Below are positions 19,181 to 28,017 of a stretch of 38,034 nt of DNA, in pieces. Every line of letters begins with the position of its first letter. The first letter of the stretch is position 1. Origin of the DNA: an uncultured Bacilli bacterium (GTDB lineage: Bacteria > Bacillota_I > Bacilli_A > RF39 > UBA660). Where the stretch lies: positions 1 to 38,034 of the forward strand of contig CANQBI010000016.1 of the NCBI GenBank assembly GCA_947589435.1. Reading direction: 5' to 3'. The notes below the pieces were generated by a model. That model saw only the letters and a list, made by a program, of their open reading frames with translations. It ran no database searches and was not told the DNA's origin. Position numbers and translations under genes: made by a program.

Positions 19181-19306
19181 GTCGCTACTTGGTATGTTAC
19201 AATAAAATAATATCTCAATTAACGACATTAGTCAAGTGCTAGTAGCACTCTTGTTAATTGCTTTTCACATTAAATGTCATTTAATAAAAATATATTAAGT
19301 CAAAAT

Positions 19307-19438
19307 AAAAAGTTCCCTAAGGAACTAATTATTTTGTGTTCGGGTTGTAGTCTGATGACAACCGGCACCAGTCACTAGATATTATTGTCCGCAGCACGGA
19401 TTACGCCGAACATCCTAGCGTATGCAACATTACTTGCC
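19307..19438 (-). ncRNA. Unidentified structured small RNA, copy 2
   Basis: Promoter TTTACA-17 bp-TACAAT (19473..19445 on minus). Conserved pseudoknot-like helices. Terminator GTTCC-TTAG-GGAAC-TTTTT. Confidence 0.65.
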
Positions 19439-19440
19439 AA

Positions 19441-20094
19441 TTACATTGTATCATTTTTAGAAATAGTTGTAAAGGCTTTTTTGCGACTTGGCTCAATTAA
19501 TTTTATACTTTTTATTTTAATAGTATCTAATCCTCCAATTAAGAGTATATCATCTTCCACTATAAAAGTTTCAATTATATAATAATTATTATATAAATTC
19601 TTTATTGAAAGCATAGGATATATAAAATGATTAGTACCATATACTTTTTTATATAAAATATAATTTCCTTTAAGTGATGTGTTTCGCCATGATTTAGTTT
19701 TATCTAATTTCTTTAAATAACTTCTCTTTTCTATTGTATTAATAAACATAACTAAATAGGCTATCCTTTTTTCTAAGTCATCAAAACTTATTTTACGTCC
19801 TTTATTTTGTTTAATTTGTTCTTTCAAAGATTTCCATGTTATTTTACCATCTACAATATTCTTAAATCCTTTATAACCTCTATACTGAATTCGTTGGCTA
19901 TTGCTTTTATATATGTGTTGGAGGCCTAGTAAATGAGGGAGATTACTTTTTAAAATTTTAACTTTCATTATTTTATCTTCAGTTTCAATCTCTAAAGTAC
20001 ACCCATCATATTTTTCAAAATATAAAGCAATATCTTTCAAAGAATAATCTTGGCTATTTATTCTTTGATGAATTTTTTCCAATGGTAATACCAT
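19441..20094 (-). CDS. Possible PBECR4-like (barnase/EndoU/colicin/RelE-like) nuclease toxin
   Basis: Ordering of elements, including 'KVKILKSNLPHLLGLQ', resembles PBECR4-type proteins as I remember them. No search was run. Strong SD AAAGGAGGAAG before the ATG. Confidence 0.45.
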   Translation of the reverse strand: MVLPLEKIHQRINSQDYSLKDIALYFEKYDGCTLEIETEDKIMKVKILKSNLPHLLGLQHIYKSNSQRIQYRGYKGFKNIVDGKITWKSLKEQIKQNKGRKISFDDLEKRIAYLVMFINTIEKRSYLKKLDKTKSWRNTSLKGNYILYKKVYGTNHFIYPMLSIKNLYNNYYIIETFIVEDDILLIGGLDTIKIKSIKLIEPSRKKAFTTISKNDTM

Positions 20095-20099
20095 TGACT

Positions 20100-20124
20100 C
20101 TTCCTCCTTTCAGAAGAAAGGAAG
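20100..20124 (-). promoter_or_regulatory. SD-sequestering hairpin of the toxin gene
   Basis: Minus strand CTTCCTTTC-TTCT-GAAAGGAGGAAG; the GGAGG lies in the 3' arm. Confidence 0.55.
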
Positions 20125-20203
20125 GAAAATTATTTAAACAGCGTTATCCTAAGGGTTAACAACCCTCAACTAAACTATAACGCATAAATAATTAATTGTA
20201 AAT

Positions 20204-20335
20204 AAAAAGTTCCCTAAGGAACCAATTATTTTGTGCTCGGGTTAAATTCAGTTGATAACCTGCAACAGTCACTAATATTATTGTCCGTAGCTGCGGAATA
20301 CACCGAGCATCCTAGTGTAGCAGCATTACCTGTCG
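20204..20335 (-). ncRNA. Unidentified structured small RNA, copy 1
   Basis: Promoter TTTACT-17 bp-TGaTACAAT (20369..20341). Same architecture as copy 2, with compensatory substitutions. Terminator GTTCC-TTAG-GGAAC-TTTTT. Confidence 0.65.
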
Positions 20336-20393
20336 ATTTAATTGTATCACGATTGCTTTTAAAAGTAAATGATAAATTAAAAAAAGCATTTAC

Positions 20394-20678
20394 TTATGCT
20401 TCGTAAACGCTTACTTTCTTTTTACTTCTACCCATTCTTTCGTATTTTACGATTCCATCAATCTTACTGAATAAAGTATGATCTTTACCCATTCCGACAT
20501 TTTTGCCTGGATAAATTTTCGTTCCTCTTTGACGATAGATAATTGAACCAGCTGTACAACTTTGTCCGTCGGATAATTTGGCTCCTAATCTACGTCCACG
20601 AGAGTCACGACCATTATCAGTTGAAGATTGTCCTTTTTTATGGGCAAATCTTTGAATATCTAGTTTTATAAATAACAT
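20394..20678 (-). CDS. rpmA: 50S ribosomal protein L27
   Basis: [27 protein letters not shown]...[32 protein letters not shown]. Confidence 0.95.
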   Translation of the reverse strand: MLFIKLDIQRFAHKKGQSSTDNGRDSRGRRLGAKLSDGQSCTAGSIIYRQRGTKIYPGKNVGMGKDHTLFSKIDGIVKYERMGRSKKKVSVYEA

Positions 20679-20680
20679 AT

Positions 20681-20974
20681 TTACTCTCCTTTACTAATTT
20701 TTAAATTTTTGGGATATTGTCTTTCTAACTCTTTAAGCAAAACAATCATATTTTCAATAAGTTTCGTAGTAATTTCATCGTTACTTAAAATAAATATTTC
20801 TAAAATATCATCATTAATATATTGAATTGCCTTATCATTAATATTAAGTATTCCATTTAATGTAGTAAATACAATACTTGATACACTAGCACAAACAATA
20901 TCTTTACCATAAGATTCAAAATAAGCATGACCACTTATTTCAATTTTTTTGTCCCAACAAACAACCTTTATCAT
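20681..20974 (-). CDS. prp: Ribosomal-processing cysteine protease Prp (YsxB)
   Basis: [20 protein letters not shown] catalytic motif; located between L21 and L27. Confidence 0.88.
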   Translation of the reverse strand: MIKVVCWDKKIEISGHAYFESYGKDIVCASVSSIVFTTLNGILNINDKAIQYINDDILEIFILSNDEITTKLIENMIVLLKELERQYPKNLKISKGE

Positions 20975-20976
20975 AA

Positions 20977-21276
20977 TTACTTATTAATTTTCGTAACAAC
21001 AAGTTTTGTATATGGTTGTCTATGACCTTGTTTTTTACGATATTTCTTCTTAGGTCTATATTTGAAAACAATAATCTTTTTATCTTTTCCTTGTTTTTCT
21101 ACTTTACACTCAACTGATGCTCCTTTAACAGTAGGATTTCCGACAACGCCATCAACGAATAATACTTCGTCAAATTTAACAGTAGAGCCTACTTCAGCAT
21201 CAATTTTTTCCACGTAGATAACATCATTTTCAGATACATAGTATTGTTTTCCACCGGTTACAAATACTGCTTTCAT
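20977..21276 (-). CDS. rplU: 50S ribosomal protein L21
   Basis: [25 protein letters not shown]...[24 protein letters not shown]. Confidence 0.95.
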   Translation of the reverse strand: MKAVFVTGGKQYYVSENDVIYVEKIDAEVGSTVKFDEVLFVDGVVGNPTVKGASVECKVEKQGKDKKIIVFKYRPKKKYRKKQGHRQPYTKLVVTKINK

Positions 21277-21375
21277 TTCATACCTCCTTAATTATTTTTT
21301 AAGTCGCGCCCTTAAGGTGCTAATTAAATAGACTTTTAACCTTTTTAGTGCGGTTTTTTCCGAAATGACTTAAAC
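21277..21375 (-). promoter_or_regulatory. Ribosomal protein L21 leader
   Basis: Structured ~100-nt 5' UTR (AAGTCatttcGGAAAAAACCGCAC...GCACCTTAAGGGCGCGACTT) in the usual position upstream of rplU. Confidence 0.6.
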
Positions 21376-21381
21376 GTGATA

Positions 21382-21410
21382 ATTGTATCAAAAATTACGG
21401 CCTTTGTCAA
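21382..21410 (-). promoter_or_regulatory. Promoter of the rplU-prp-rpmA operon
   Basis: TTGACA-17 bp-TACAAT on the minus strand, overlapping the end of the spoIVFB-like gene. Confidence 0.75.
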
Positions 21411-22158
21411 ATAATTCCCGTAATTTTTCTTTCTCACTTATATAGTGATTATTCTTTTTAAAATAATGGTAAGTATTTTTCTTTAAATCTTGAATACTTT
21501 TGGTATGATTATCAATTTTTTGAAATTCTAAATCATAGAGATAACGTTCTAATAAAAATCTTTTATTTAAGTATTTATAGTTTTTTAAGTATTCTCCTAT
21601 TTTATAGATTAAAAAGGTAATAATAAAATAGTTATCTAAATGATAGTAAATATTTAAAAATATAAATATTAAAATAAAAAATAAAGATAAATAAAAGTTT
21701 AAATAATAGGATTTATGATAAGAGAGGAATTTTTCCATAATTAAATGACAAAAATTACTACCATCTAAAGGAATAATGAGTAAGATATTAAAGATAATAA
21801 TGGTATAAGAATAAGTAAGAAATAAATGATAGGTTGTAATATTTAAATAACTTTTAAATAAGTAAAGAATAATTAGTAAAATAAATTGACTAATTATACC
21901 TCCCAAAGATATTAAAATATCTTTATTTATATTACTATTAATTTTATTATTATAGGTTGTAAATCCTCCAAAGGGGAATAATTCGACTTTTAAAATATCA
22001 TAACCAAAAAGTTTAATAAAAAATAAATGTCCTAACTCATGGATAAAACAAATAAACATAATGATAAAGATATTCTTTAAGAGTCCACATAAAAAACATA
22101 ATAAAATAAAGATATAAGTATAGTTATTTATTTTAAACTTCTTTAAGATATTCTTCAT
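21388..22158 (-). CDS. M50 site-2 metalloprotease, SpoIVFB-like
   Basis: FIHELGHLFFIKLFGYD zinc motif, PFGGF, and IPLDGSNF second motif. Confidence 0.75.
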   Translation of the reverse strand: MKNILKKFKINNYTYIFILLCFLCGLLKNIFIIMFICFIHELGHLFFIKLFGYDILKVELFPFGGFTTYNNKINSNINKDILISLGGIISQFILLIILYLFKSYLNITTYHLFLTYSYTIIIFNILLIIPLDGSNFCHLIMEKFLSYHKSYYLNFYLSLFFILIFIFLNIYYHLDNYFIITFLIYKIGEYLKNYKYLNKRFLLERYLYDLEFQKIDNHTKSIQDLKKNTYHYFKKNNHYISEKEKLRELFDKGRNF

Positions 22159-22732
22159 AATCTAAGTAAACACTGTCTTTTTTTAAAGTGAGGATAATAT
22201 AATCTTCCTTTGCTTCTCCGATTAAACTATCTTTTTCTAAATAATCATATAAAGTGATATTTTCATTTTGAATCCCACTGTAAGAATAATCAATACCATC
22301 ATTACCTTGAATAATAATAGTATGCCCTTCATCTTTATCGCCAATAAAGACCACTATTCCCCCATTAATTAAAGAAATGGGGGAACCTTTAGTTACTTTT
22401 ATTTTAACGCCATTATCTATTTTTTCATAAGGGTTATTCTTTAAACTTTCGCCACTTACCATTAAAGAAGTATCCGATGCTTTAGGAATTAAAGAACCAA
22501 ACTTATCTTGATACCATTTATTAATTTGGGTAAATTTTAAATTATCTTCAAAAAGATATTTATTAATATAGACTTCATTTTGACTATCCAGTTTTAAAAA
22601 TATCGAAATACTTATAACTAAGATAATACTTAATAAAACTCGCGTAATTAAACCTTTTAAATATTTAATTTTTTTATTATCGTTGCTACTATAATTATAA
22701 TGTTTTTTATTACTTATTTTATATGGATCCAT
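22133..22732 (-). CDS. SpoIVFA-like / M23-like membrane protein
   Basis: Single TM then a degenerate M23 fold (GGIVVFIGDKDEGHTIIIQGNDGIDYSYSGI). Overlaps the spoIVFB-like gene. Confidence 0.6.
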   Translation of the reverse strand: MDPYKISNKKHYNYSSNDNKKIKYLKGLITRVLLSIILVISISIFLKLDSQNEVYINKYLFEDNLKFTQINKWYQDKFGSLIPKASDTSLMVSGESLKNNPYEKIDNGVKIKVTKGSPISLINGGIVVFIGDKDEGHTIIIQGNDGIDYSYSGIQNENITLYDYLEKDSLIGEAKEDYIILTLKKDSVYLDYEEYLKEV

Positions 22733-22764
22733 ATTATTCACCCCGTAAATTATATGAATAAGTT

Positions 22765-23163
22765 TTAAGTAATATGTTTTTTACTTAGAATATTATAACA
22801 AAGTAAATAGAAAAACATATTAATAAGTAAGTTACTCCCTAAACTTACAAATAAACTACGAATACTTGTTAAAGCCATTAAATTACTTAAAATGATATAG
22901 GTATTATAGTTAAAAAGAAAGAAGAAAAGGTAGGAAAGGATATTATCTAAATTAAGAAAGGTAAATATTTTATTTAAAAAATACATAATCGTTAAAATAA
23001 TTAAATTATAATAGTAAGTATTAAAGACGATAAAGTCTAATATTAAAGCGGTAAGTAAATAATATTTATAAGATTTTTGATAAAGGAAGGCAAGAAAGAA
23101 AAAAGAGGTATAAGGACTATAATTATTAATTAAGATATCAAGAATTATTAAAGGATATATCAT
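22765..23163 (-). CDS. mreD: Rod shape-determining protein MreD-like
   Basis: Small polytopic membrane protein directly after mreC. Confidence 0.65.
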   Translation of the reverse strand: MIYPLIILDILINNYSPYTSFFFLAFLYQKSYKYYLLTALILDFIVFNTYYYNLIILTIMYFLNKIFTFLNLDNILSYLFFFLFNYNTYIILSNLMALTSIRSLFVSLGSNLLINMFFYLLCYNILSKKHIT

Positions 23164-23801
23164 AAATCCTCCTTAATTACGGTAACATATAGTAAATCTT
23201 TAATATTAAGCTGGTAATCGACGATTATTACTTCTTCAATACCCGAAGTGTTTTTCTTAATTTCTTTAACAGTACCAATATAAATATTTTCTTTAGTAAT
23301 ACCAATACCAGAAGTATAGATATGGTCTCCGACTAAAATATTGGAATTATTCGAAATATTTTGGACGGTAAGAATCCCATCATCCATCATTAATATCCCC
23401 ACTTCTTCATTTATTTTTACGGATATTTTACTTTTATTATTGGTAATTAATTTAACAATACTGGTATTTTTATTTACTTTATCGATAACTCCGACTAAAG
23501 TATTATCATATATAACCACATTATTTTTTAAATCTTTATCTTTACCTCCTCTTATGGTTATTTCATTTAAATAATTATAAATATCTTTATAAATAATATA
23601 AGTATTTAAATAGTCTGTTTCATAAATTAAATCTATTTCATTAAATTCTAAGAGTTTATTATATTCATCTTCTGTTATGCTACAACGCATCGGGGTATAC
23701 ACATTATCTTTAATGGTAAATAGTTTATAGATAGGTTCTTTAAGTAAAAAGATTAAAAATAAGATGATAAAAAGATAAGAATCTTGAATAAATTTTTTCA
23801 T
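23160..23801 (-). CDS. mreC: Rod shape-determining protein MreC
   Basis: N-terminal TM then 'VVIYDNTLVGVIDKVNKNTSIVKLITN...VGDHIYTSGI...GTVKEIKK' beta domain. Confidence 0.8.
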   Translation of the reverse strand: MKKFIQDSYLFIILFLIFLLKEPIYKLFTIKDNVYTPMRCSITEDEYNKLLEFNEIDLIYETDYLNTYIIYKDIYNYLNEITIRGGKDKDLKNNVVIYDNTLVGVIDKVNKNTSIVKLITNNKSKISVKINEEVGILMMDDGILTVQNISNNSNILVGDHIYTSGIGITKENIYIGTVKEIKKNTSGIEEVIIVDYQLNIKDLLYVTVIKEDL

Positions 23802-24229
23802 AGACTAATACTTTCTACATAAAGGTCTAGGATACCTTGATTTACTTTATCAAAGACAGCTTCATCAGTTGTGTTCTGTAAGATAGTTTCATAATTTTCT
23901 AACTCATTATAAAAGTTACTCGTAGTATTAATCGTTTTTAAATTTATACTAATATTTTTATCTTCAAAGTAAACAACCATTTTATTGACTATATCAATAT
24001 TTTTATAAATACCCGAATATATTTTATAAACATCCCCATCTTTTAATATAATACTAGAAGGAAGAGTTTTGGCTAGTTCTTGAGCTTTTTCTTCTTCGGT
24101 GAAAGCTCCGATTTGAAAAGCATAGACTAAATATTCTTTTGCTTTAAAAATATTATTATTCAAGATGAGTTCTGCGAATAAAACTCCTAAAACTATCCAT
24201 ATCACAATTATAATAACTATTCTCTTCAT
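23798..24229 (-). CDS. SPOR-domain membrane protein
   Basis: N-terminal TM and YAFQIGAFTEEEKAQELAKTLPSSIILKDGDVYKIYSGIY. Confidence 0.6.
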   Translation of the reverse strand: MKRIVIIIVIWIVLGVLFAELILNNNIFKAKEYLVYAFQIGAFTEEEKAQELAKTLPSSIILKDGDVYKIYSGIYKNIDIVNKMVVYFEDKNISINLKTINTTSNFYNELENYETILQNTTDEAVFDKVNQGILDLYVESISL

Positions 24230-24301
24230 CTTATCACCTTAAGACTACTATAACATAAGTATTTTAAAATAATTGTCGAAGGAAAGAAAAAGATTTAACT
24301 T

Positions 24302-24346
24302 TTTAAAAAATAAAAAGGGAGATTAAACTCCTTCCAGTTTAACTCC
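24302..24346 (-). terminator. Intrinsic terminator overlapping the end of smc
   Basis: GGGAGTTAAAC-...-GTTTAATCTCCC-TTTTT, with the 5' arm in the last codons of smc. Confidence 0.75.
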
Positions 24347-27256
24347 CACTACTTTACTAATTCCCGCATTTTGCATCGTTATTCCATATAAGACATCGGC
24401 ATATTCCATCATTCTCTTTTTATGGGTAATAAGAATATATTGACTATCTAATTTCTTTTTATTTAGGTATTCCCCAAATAAATCGACATTAACTTCATCT
24501 AAAGCGGCCTCAACTTCATCTAAAACAATAAATGGTACGGGAGAGACATTAAGAATCGCAAATAACAAGCAAATGGCTGTTAAGGCTTTTTCTCCTCCCG
24601 ATAAACTTTGAGTATTATTTATTTTCTTACCTGGTGGCGTAATAATCATTTCAATACCGGTATTTAAATAATCATCTGGGTTTGTGAGTTCTAATCTTCC
24701 CTCTCCACCTTGGAACATTATTTTAAATACTTTACTAAATTCACTGGCTACTTTGGTAAATGTTTCTTTAAATTTATCTTCCATAATATTATCCATATCA
24801 TTAATAATATTATATAAACCTTCCATCGATACTTCTAAATCATTTTTTTGTTTAGTTAAAAATTCATATCTTTCATTAATTCTCTTATATTCTTCAATAC
24901 TACCCGTATTGACATCACCTAAAGATTTAATTTCATTTTTAATTTTATGAACTTCTTTTCGGGCTAAATCTTCATCCATATCTAAACTAAAATTATCTTT
25001 CGCATATTCATAAGTTAAATTATAGTCTTCATTTAAAGTAAGAAGTAAATTATCTAACTTAACATTATATTTCGCCATATTTACTTTTACTTCATTTAAG
25101 CTATTAGAAACATCTCTATATTCTTTATTAGCATTATTTACTTTAAGTTGTAATTCTCTTAAATCATTACTTAAAGTATCTTTTTTATTTTTGTCATCAT
25201 TAATAGTATTCTCTAACTTCTCTTTTTCAATATTTAAAGTATTAAGTTTATTTAAGATATTTTCTAAAGACTTATCTAAACTATTATTTTCTAAATTATT
25301 TAGACCTATAATATCATTCTTAACTACTTTTAATTTTTCTTCATATTCATCTAGAATCGTTATTTTACTATCTTTAATCGTTGTTAAATTAGTAACTTCT
25401 TTTCCTATTTCTTCTAACTTTTTATTAAGTATTTCATAATCACTATTTAAATTCTTAAGTTCTACTTCTATATTTTCTTGTTTTCTTGTGTTATCCTCTA
25501 ATTTATTTTGATAGTTTTCTAAATCACTTTTTAAATTGACATTACTATGTTTATAAACAGTACCACCACTTATACTACCACCTGCATAGATAATGGAACC
25601 ATCTAAAGATATTACGCGAAAACGGTAATTCATTATTTTAGCAATTAAGTTCATCGTATCAATATCTTTAGCCACAATGACATTACCCATTTGGTTTTCC
25701 ATAATATTTTGGTACTTTTCATCATATTTAACTAAATCGGATAAAATACCCACATAACCATTTATTTTAGTTAATCTCTCAATGGTTTCTTTATCCATAT
25801 ACCGAGATTTAATAATATTTAATGGTAAGAAGGTAGCTCTACCTAGATTATTATCTTTTAAATAACTAATGGCACTTTTAGCAGAAGTTTCATTATCGAC
25901 CACAATAAAGTTAGCGGATGATGACAAAACAACCTCTAAAGCCATTTCATAATCCCTATCTATGGTAAGTAGTGATGATATGGTATTATGAATACCTTTA
26001 AGTCTAGGATTATTTAAAATACTTCTTACACTTTGCGGTACTTTTTCATTATTTAAAATATTAGATTTTAGAATATCAATCCTATTTTCTAAATATTGTT
26101 TATCTTTTTCTAAATCTTCTAAATCTTTATTATAAGTGCTAATTCTTAGTTTTAAATTATTTAATTCAATATTACTTTCATTATTTAGAGCCATCTTTTC
26201 TTTAATATTTTCTTTTAAAGTATCGATTTCATTATTCGTAACATCAATATTTTTAATTAAAGATAATTCTTCTTCCTTTAAATTAATTAAATTATTTTGG
26301 ACTTTATCTTGACTATATTCATATTTAGTTCTTTCAATGGTAATTCTTTTATCACTATCAAGTTTGGCTATTTCTTCCGTTAAAGCCAGTAATTTTTTAG
26401 TATTTTCATTTATTTTATCATCTAATTTATAGATTTTAAGATTTAATTCTTCTTCTTTTTCATTATTGGTAATCTTTTGCATACTATCAAGTTTCTTAGT
26501 TAAGGCATCTTCTTCTTTTTCTAAAGATACATATTCTTTATGAATATTAGTAATATCACTCGTAACTAAAGCCACTTCGGTATTTTTTAAATTGTTTTTA
26601 AGTTCTAAGTATTTTTCCGCAACTTCCGCATCTTTCTTTAAAGGATCTCTTGTTAAAGATAACTCATCAATAACTAAATTAATACTATCTAAATTATCTT
26701 TCGTTTTATCTAGTTTTCTTAAAGATTCTTCTTTGCGCATTTTATATTTTAAAACACCGGCCGCACTTTCAATAATAACTCTTCTATTTTCTGGTTTACT
26801 ATTTACGATATCACTAACTGTTCCTTGCGAGATAATATTAAAAGCATCAGTTCCCGCTCCGGAATCGATAAATAAATTGGTAATATCTTTAAGTCTAACT
26901 TTGGTATTATTTAAATAATATTCATTTTCGCCACTTTTATAAATACATCTTTTTACTTCCACTTCTCTAAAGTCCGTATTAAGATAATGGTCTTTATTAT
27001 CAAAAGTTAAAGTAACCGATGCTTTACTCATAGGTTTAGTCGTACTAGAACCACTGAAAATAACATCACTCATGATGTTACCACCCCGAAGTGATTTTAG
27101 AGATTGTTCTCCTAAAACCCAGCGAATAGCATCGACAATATTACTTTTACCACTTCCGTTGGGACCCACAATGGCCGTAATACCTTTATTAAGTTCAAAA
27201 GTTGTCTTATTCGCAAACGATTTGAACCCCTCTATTTTTACACTCTTTAAATACAT
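24323..27256 (-). CDS. smc: Chromosome segregation protein SMC
   Basis: Walker A GPNGSGKSNIVDAIRWVLGEQS, hinge region, LSGGEKALTAICLLFAI signature, VLDEVEAALDEVN. Confidence 0.95.
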   Translation of the reverse strand: MYLKSVKIEGFKSFANKTTFELNKGITAIVGPNGSGKSNIVDAIRWVLGEQSLKSLRGGNIMSDVIFSGSSTTKPMSKASVTLTFDNKDHYLNTDFREVEVKRCIYKSGENEYYLNNTKVRLKDITNLFIDSGAGTDAFNIISQGTVSDIVNSKPENRRVIIESAAGVLKYKMRKEESLRKLDKTKDNLDSINLVIDELSLTRDPLKKDAEVAEKYLELKNNLKNTEVALVTSDITNIHKEYVSLEKEEDALTKKLDSMQKITNNEKEEELNLKIYKLDDKINENTKKLLALTEEIAKLDSDKRITIERTKYEYSQDKVQNNLINLKEEELSLIKNIDVTNNEIDTLKENIKEKMALNNESNIELNNLKLRISTYNKDLEDLEKDKQYLENRIDILKSNILNNEKVPQSVRSILNNPRLKGIHNTISSLLTIDRDYEMALEVVLSSSANFIVVDNETSAKSAISYLKDNNLGRATFLPLNIIKSRYMDKETIERLTKINGYVGILSDLVKYDEKYQNIMENQMGNVIVAKDIDTMNLIAKIMNYRFRVISLDGSIIYAGGSISGGTVYKHSNVNLKSDLENYQNKLEDNTRKQENIEVELKNLNSDYEILNKKLEEIGKEVTNLTTIKDSKITILDEYEEKLKVVKNDIIGLNNLENNSLDKSLENILNKLNTLNIEKEKLENTINDDKNKKDTLSNDLRELQLKVNNANKEYRDVSNSLNEVKVNMAKYNVKLDNLLLTLNEDYNLTYEYAKDNFSLDMDEDLARKEVHKIKNEIKSLGDVNTGSIEEYKRINERYEFLTKQKNDLEVSMEGLYNIINDMDNIMEDKFKETFTKVASEFSKVFKIMFQGGEGRLELTNPDDYLNTGIEMIITPPGKKINNTQSLSGGEKALTAICLLFAILNVSPVPFIVLDEVEAALDEVNVDLFGEYLNKKKLDSQYILITHKKRMMEYADVLYGITMQNAGISKVVGVKLEGV

Positions 27257-27273
27257 AATTCACCCTACTTTAA

Positions 27274-27924
27274 CTATTTAGCTGATTTTTTATAAGCATC
27301 AAAAGCCGCATTTTGTTCCGCTTCTTTTTTACTCTTACCGATGCCTCTTCCATAGATAATATCATCTATTTTAACAATTACTTCAAAAGTTTTGTCATGG
27401 GCTTCCCCAGTTTCATTAACTAAAACATACTCTAGAGATTTCTTATCTGTTTGGACACATTCTTGAAGCATTGTTTTATAGTCTCCAAAGAAAACAAAAT
27501 CTTTTTCAATATAAGGAACCACTATTTTATTGATATAAGTTTTGGCAAAATCATAACCAAAAGATAGGTAGATAGCCCCTAAAACACTTTCAAAAACATC
27601 GGCAATAATCGTATCGTTTACATTGCCAATCTGACCATGCCCTACTCTAATAAGTTTAGGTAGTCCCATTTCTTTAGCGTAATAAGCAAGGGCTTGTTCA
27701 CAAACGAAACTTGCTCTTTTTTTGGTCATTACGCCTTCTTTATAATCCGTATTTTCATAAAAATATTCACTTGTTATAAGTTCTAAAACAGCATCTCCTA
27801 AAAATTCTAATCTTTCATAATTATGACAATTTTTATGTTCGTTAGAATAACTACTATGAGTAAGAGCTTCTTTAAGTAATTCTTCATTAATACCTTTTAA
27901 ATTATATTTATCGATAAATTCCAT
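27274..27924 (-). CDS. rnc: Ribonuclease III
   Basis: YERLEFLGDAVLELI, ADVFESVLGAIYL, C-terminal dsRBD. Confidence 0.95.
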   Translation of the reverse strand: MEFIDKYNLKGINEELLKEALTHSSYSNEHKNCHNYERLEFLGDAVLELITSEYFYENTDYKEGVMTKKRASFVCEQALAYYAKEMGLPKLIRVGHGQIGNVNDTIIADVFESVLGAIYLSFGYDFAKTYINKIVVPYIEKDFVFFGDYKTMLQECVQTDKKSLEYVLVNETGEAHDKTFEVIVKIDDIIYGRGIGKSKKEAEQNAAFDAYKKSAK

Positions 27925-27958
27925 ATAATCACCATAATATGATTATATCATAAATTTA

Positions 27959-27987
27959 AAAAAACTGATACTTTATCTATCAGTTTA
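27959..27987 (-). terminator. Terminator copy A (exact match to 30090-30118)
   Basis: AAAAAACTGATACTTTATCTATCAGTTTA; hairpin ACTGATA/TATCAGT with a minus-strand T-run. Confidence 0.8.
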
Positions 27988-28017
27988 TATTAAGTCTTTC
28001 ACATTAATAGAAATTTT

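Noticed and set aside
19385-19582. Plus-strand 65-aa ORF
   Set aside because: Antisense across sRNA copy 2 and the toxin 3' end; no convincing RBS.
20141-20183. Integron attC-like site (GCGTTAT...ATAACGC)
   Set aside because: Orientation of the terminal boxes does not match attC (RYYYAAC...GTTRRRY), and no integron integrase is present.
19307-20335. c-di-GMP (GEMM) or ykkC/guanidine riboswitch identity for the paired RNAs
   Set aside because: Only superficial matches (CTAGG, GACTGG); the conserved GEMM or ykkC cores are absent and the helix order differs.
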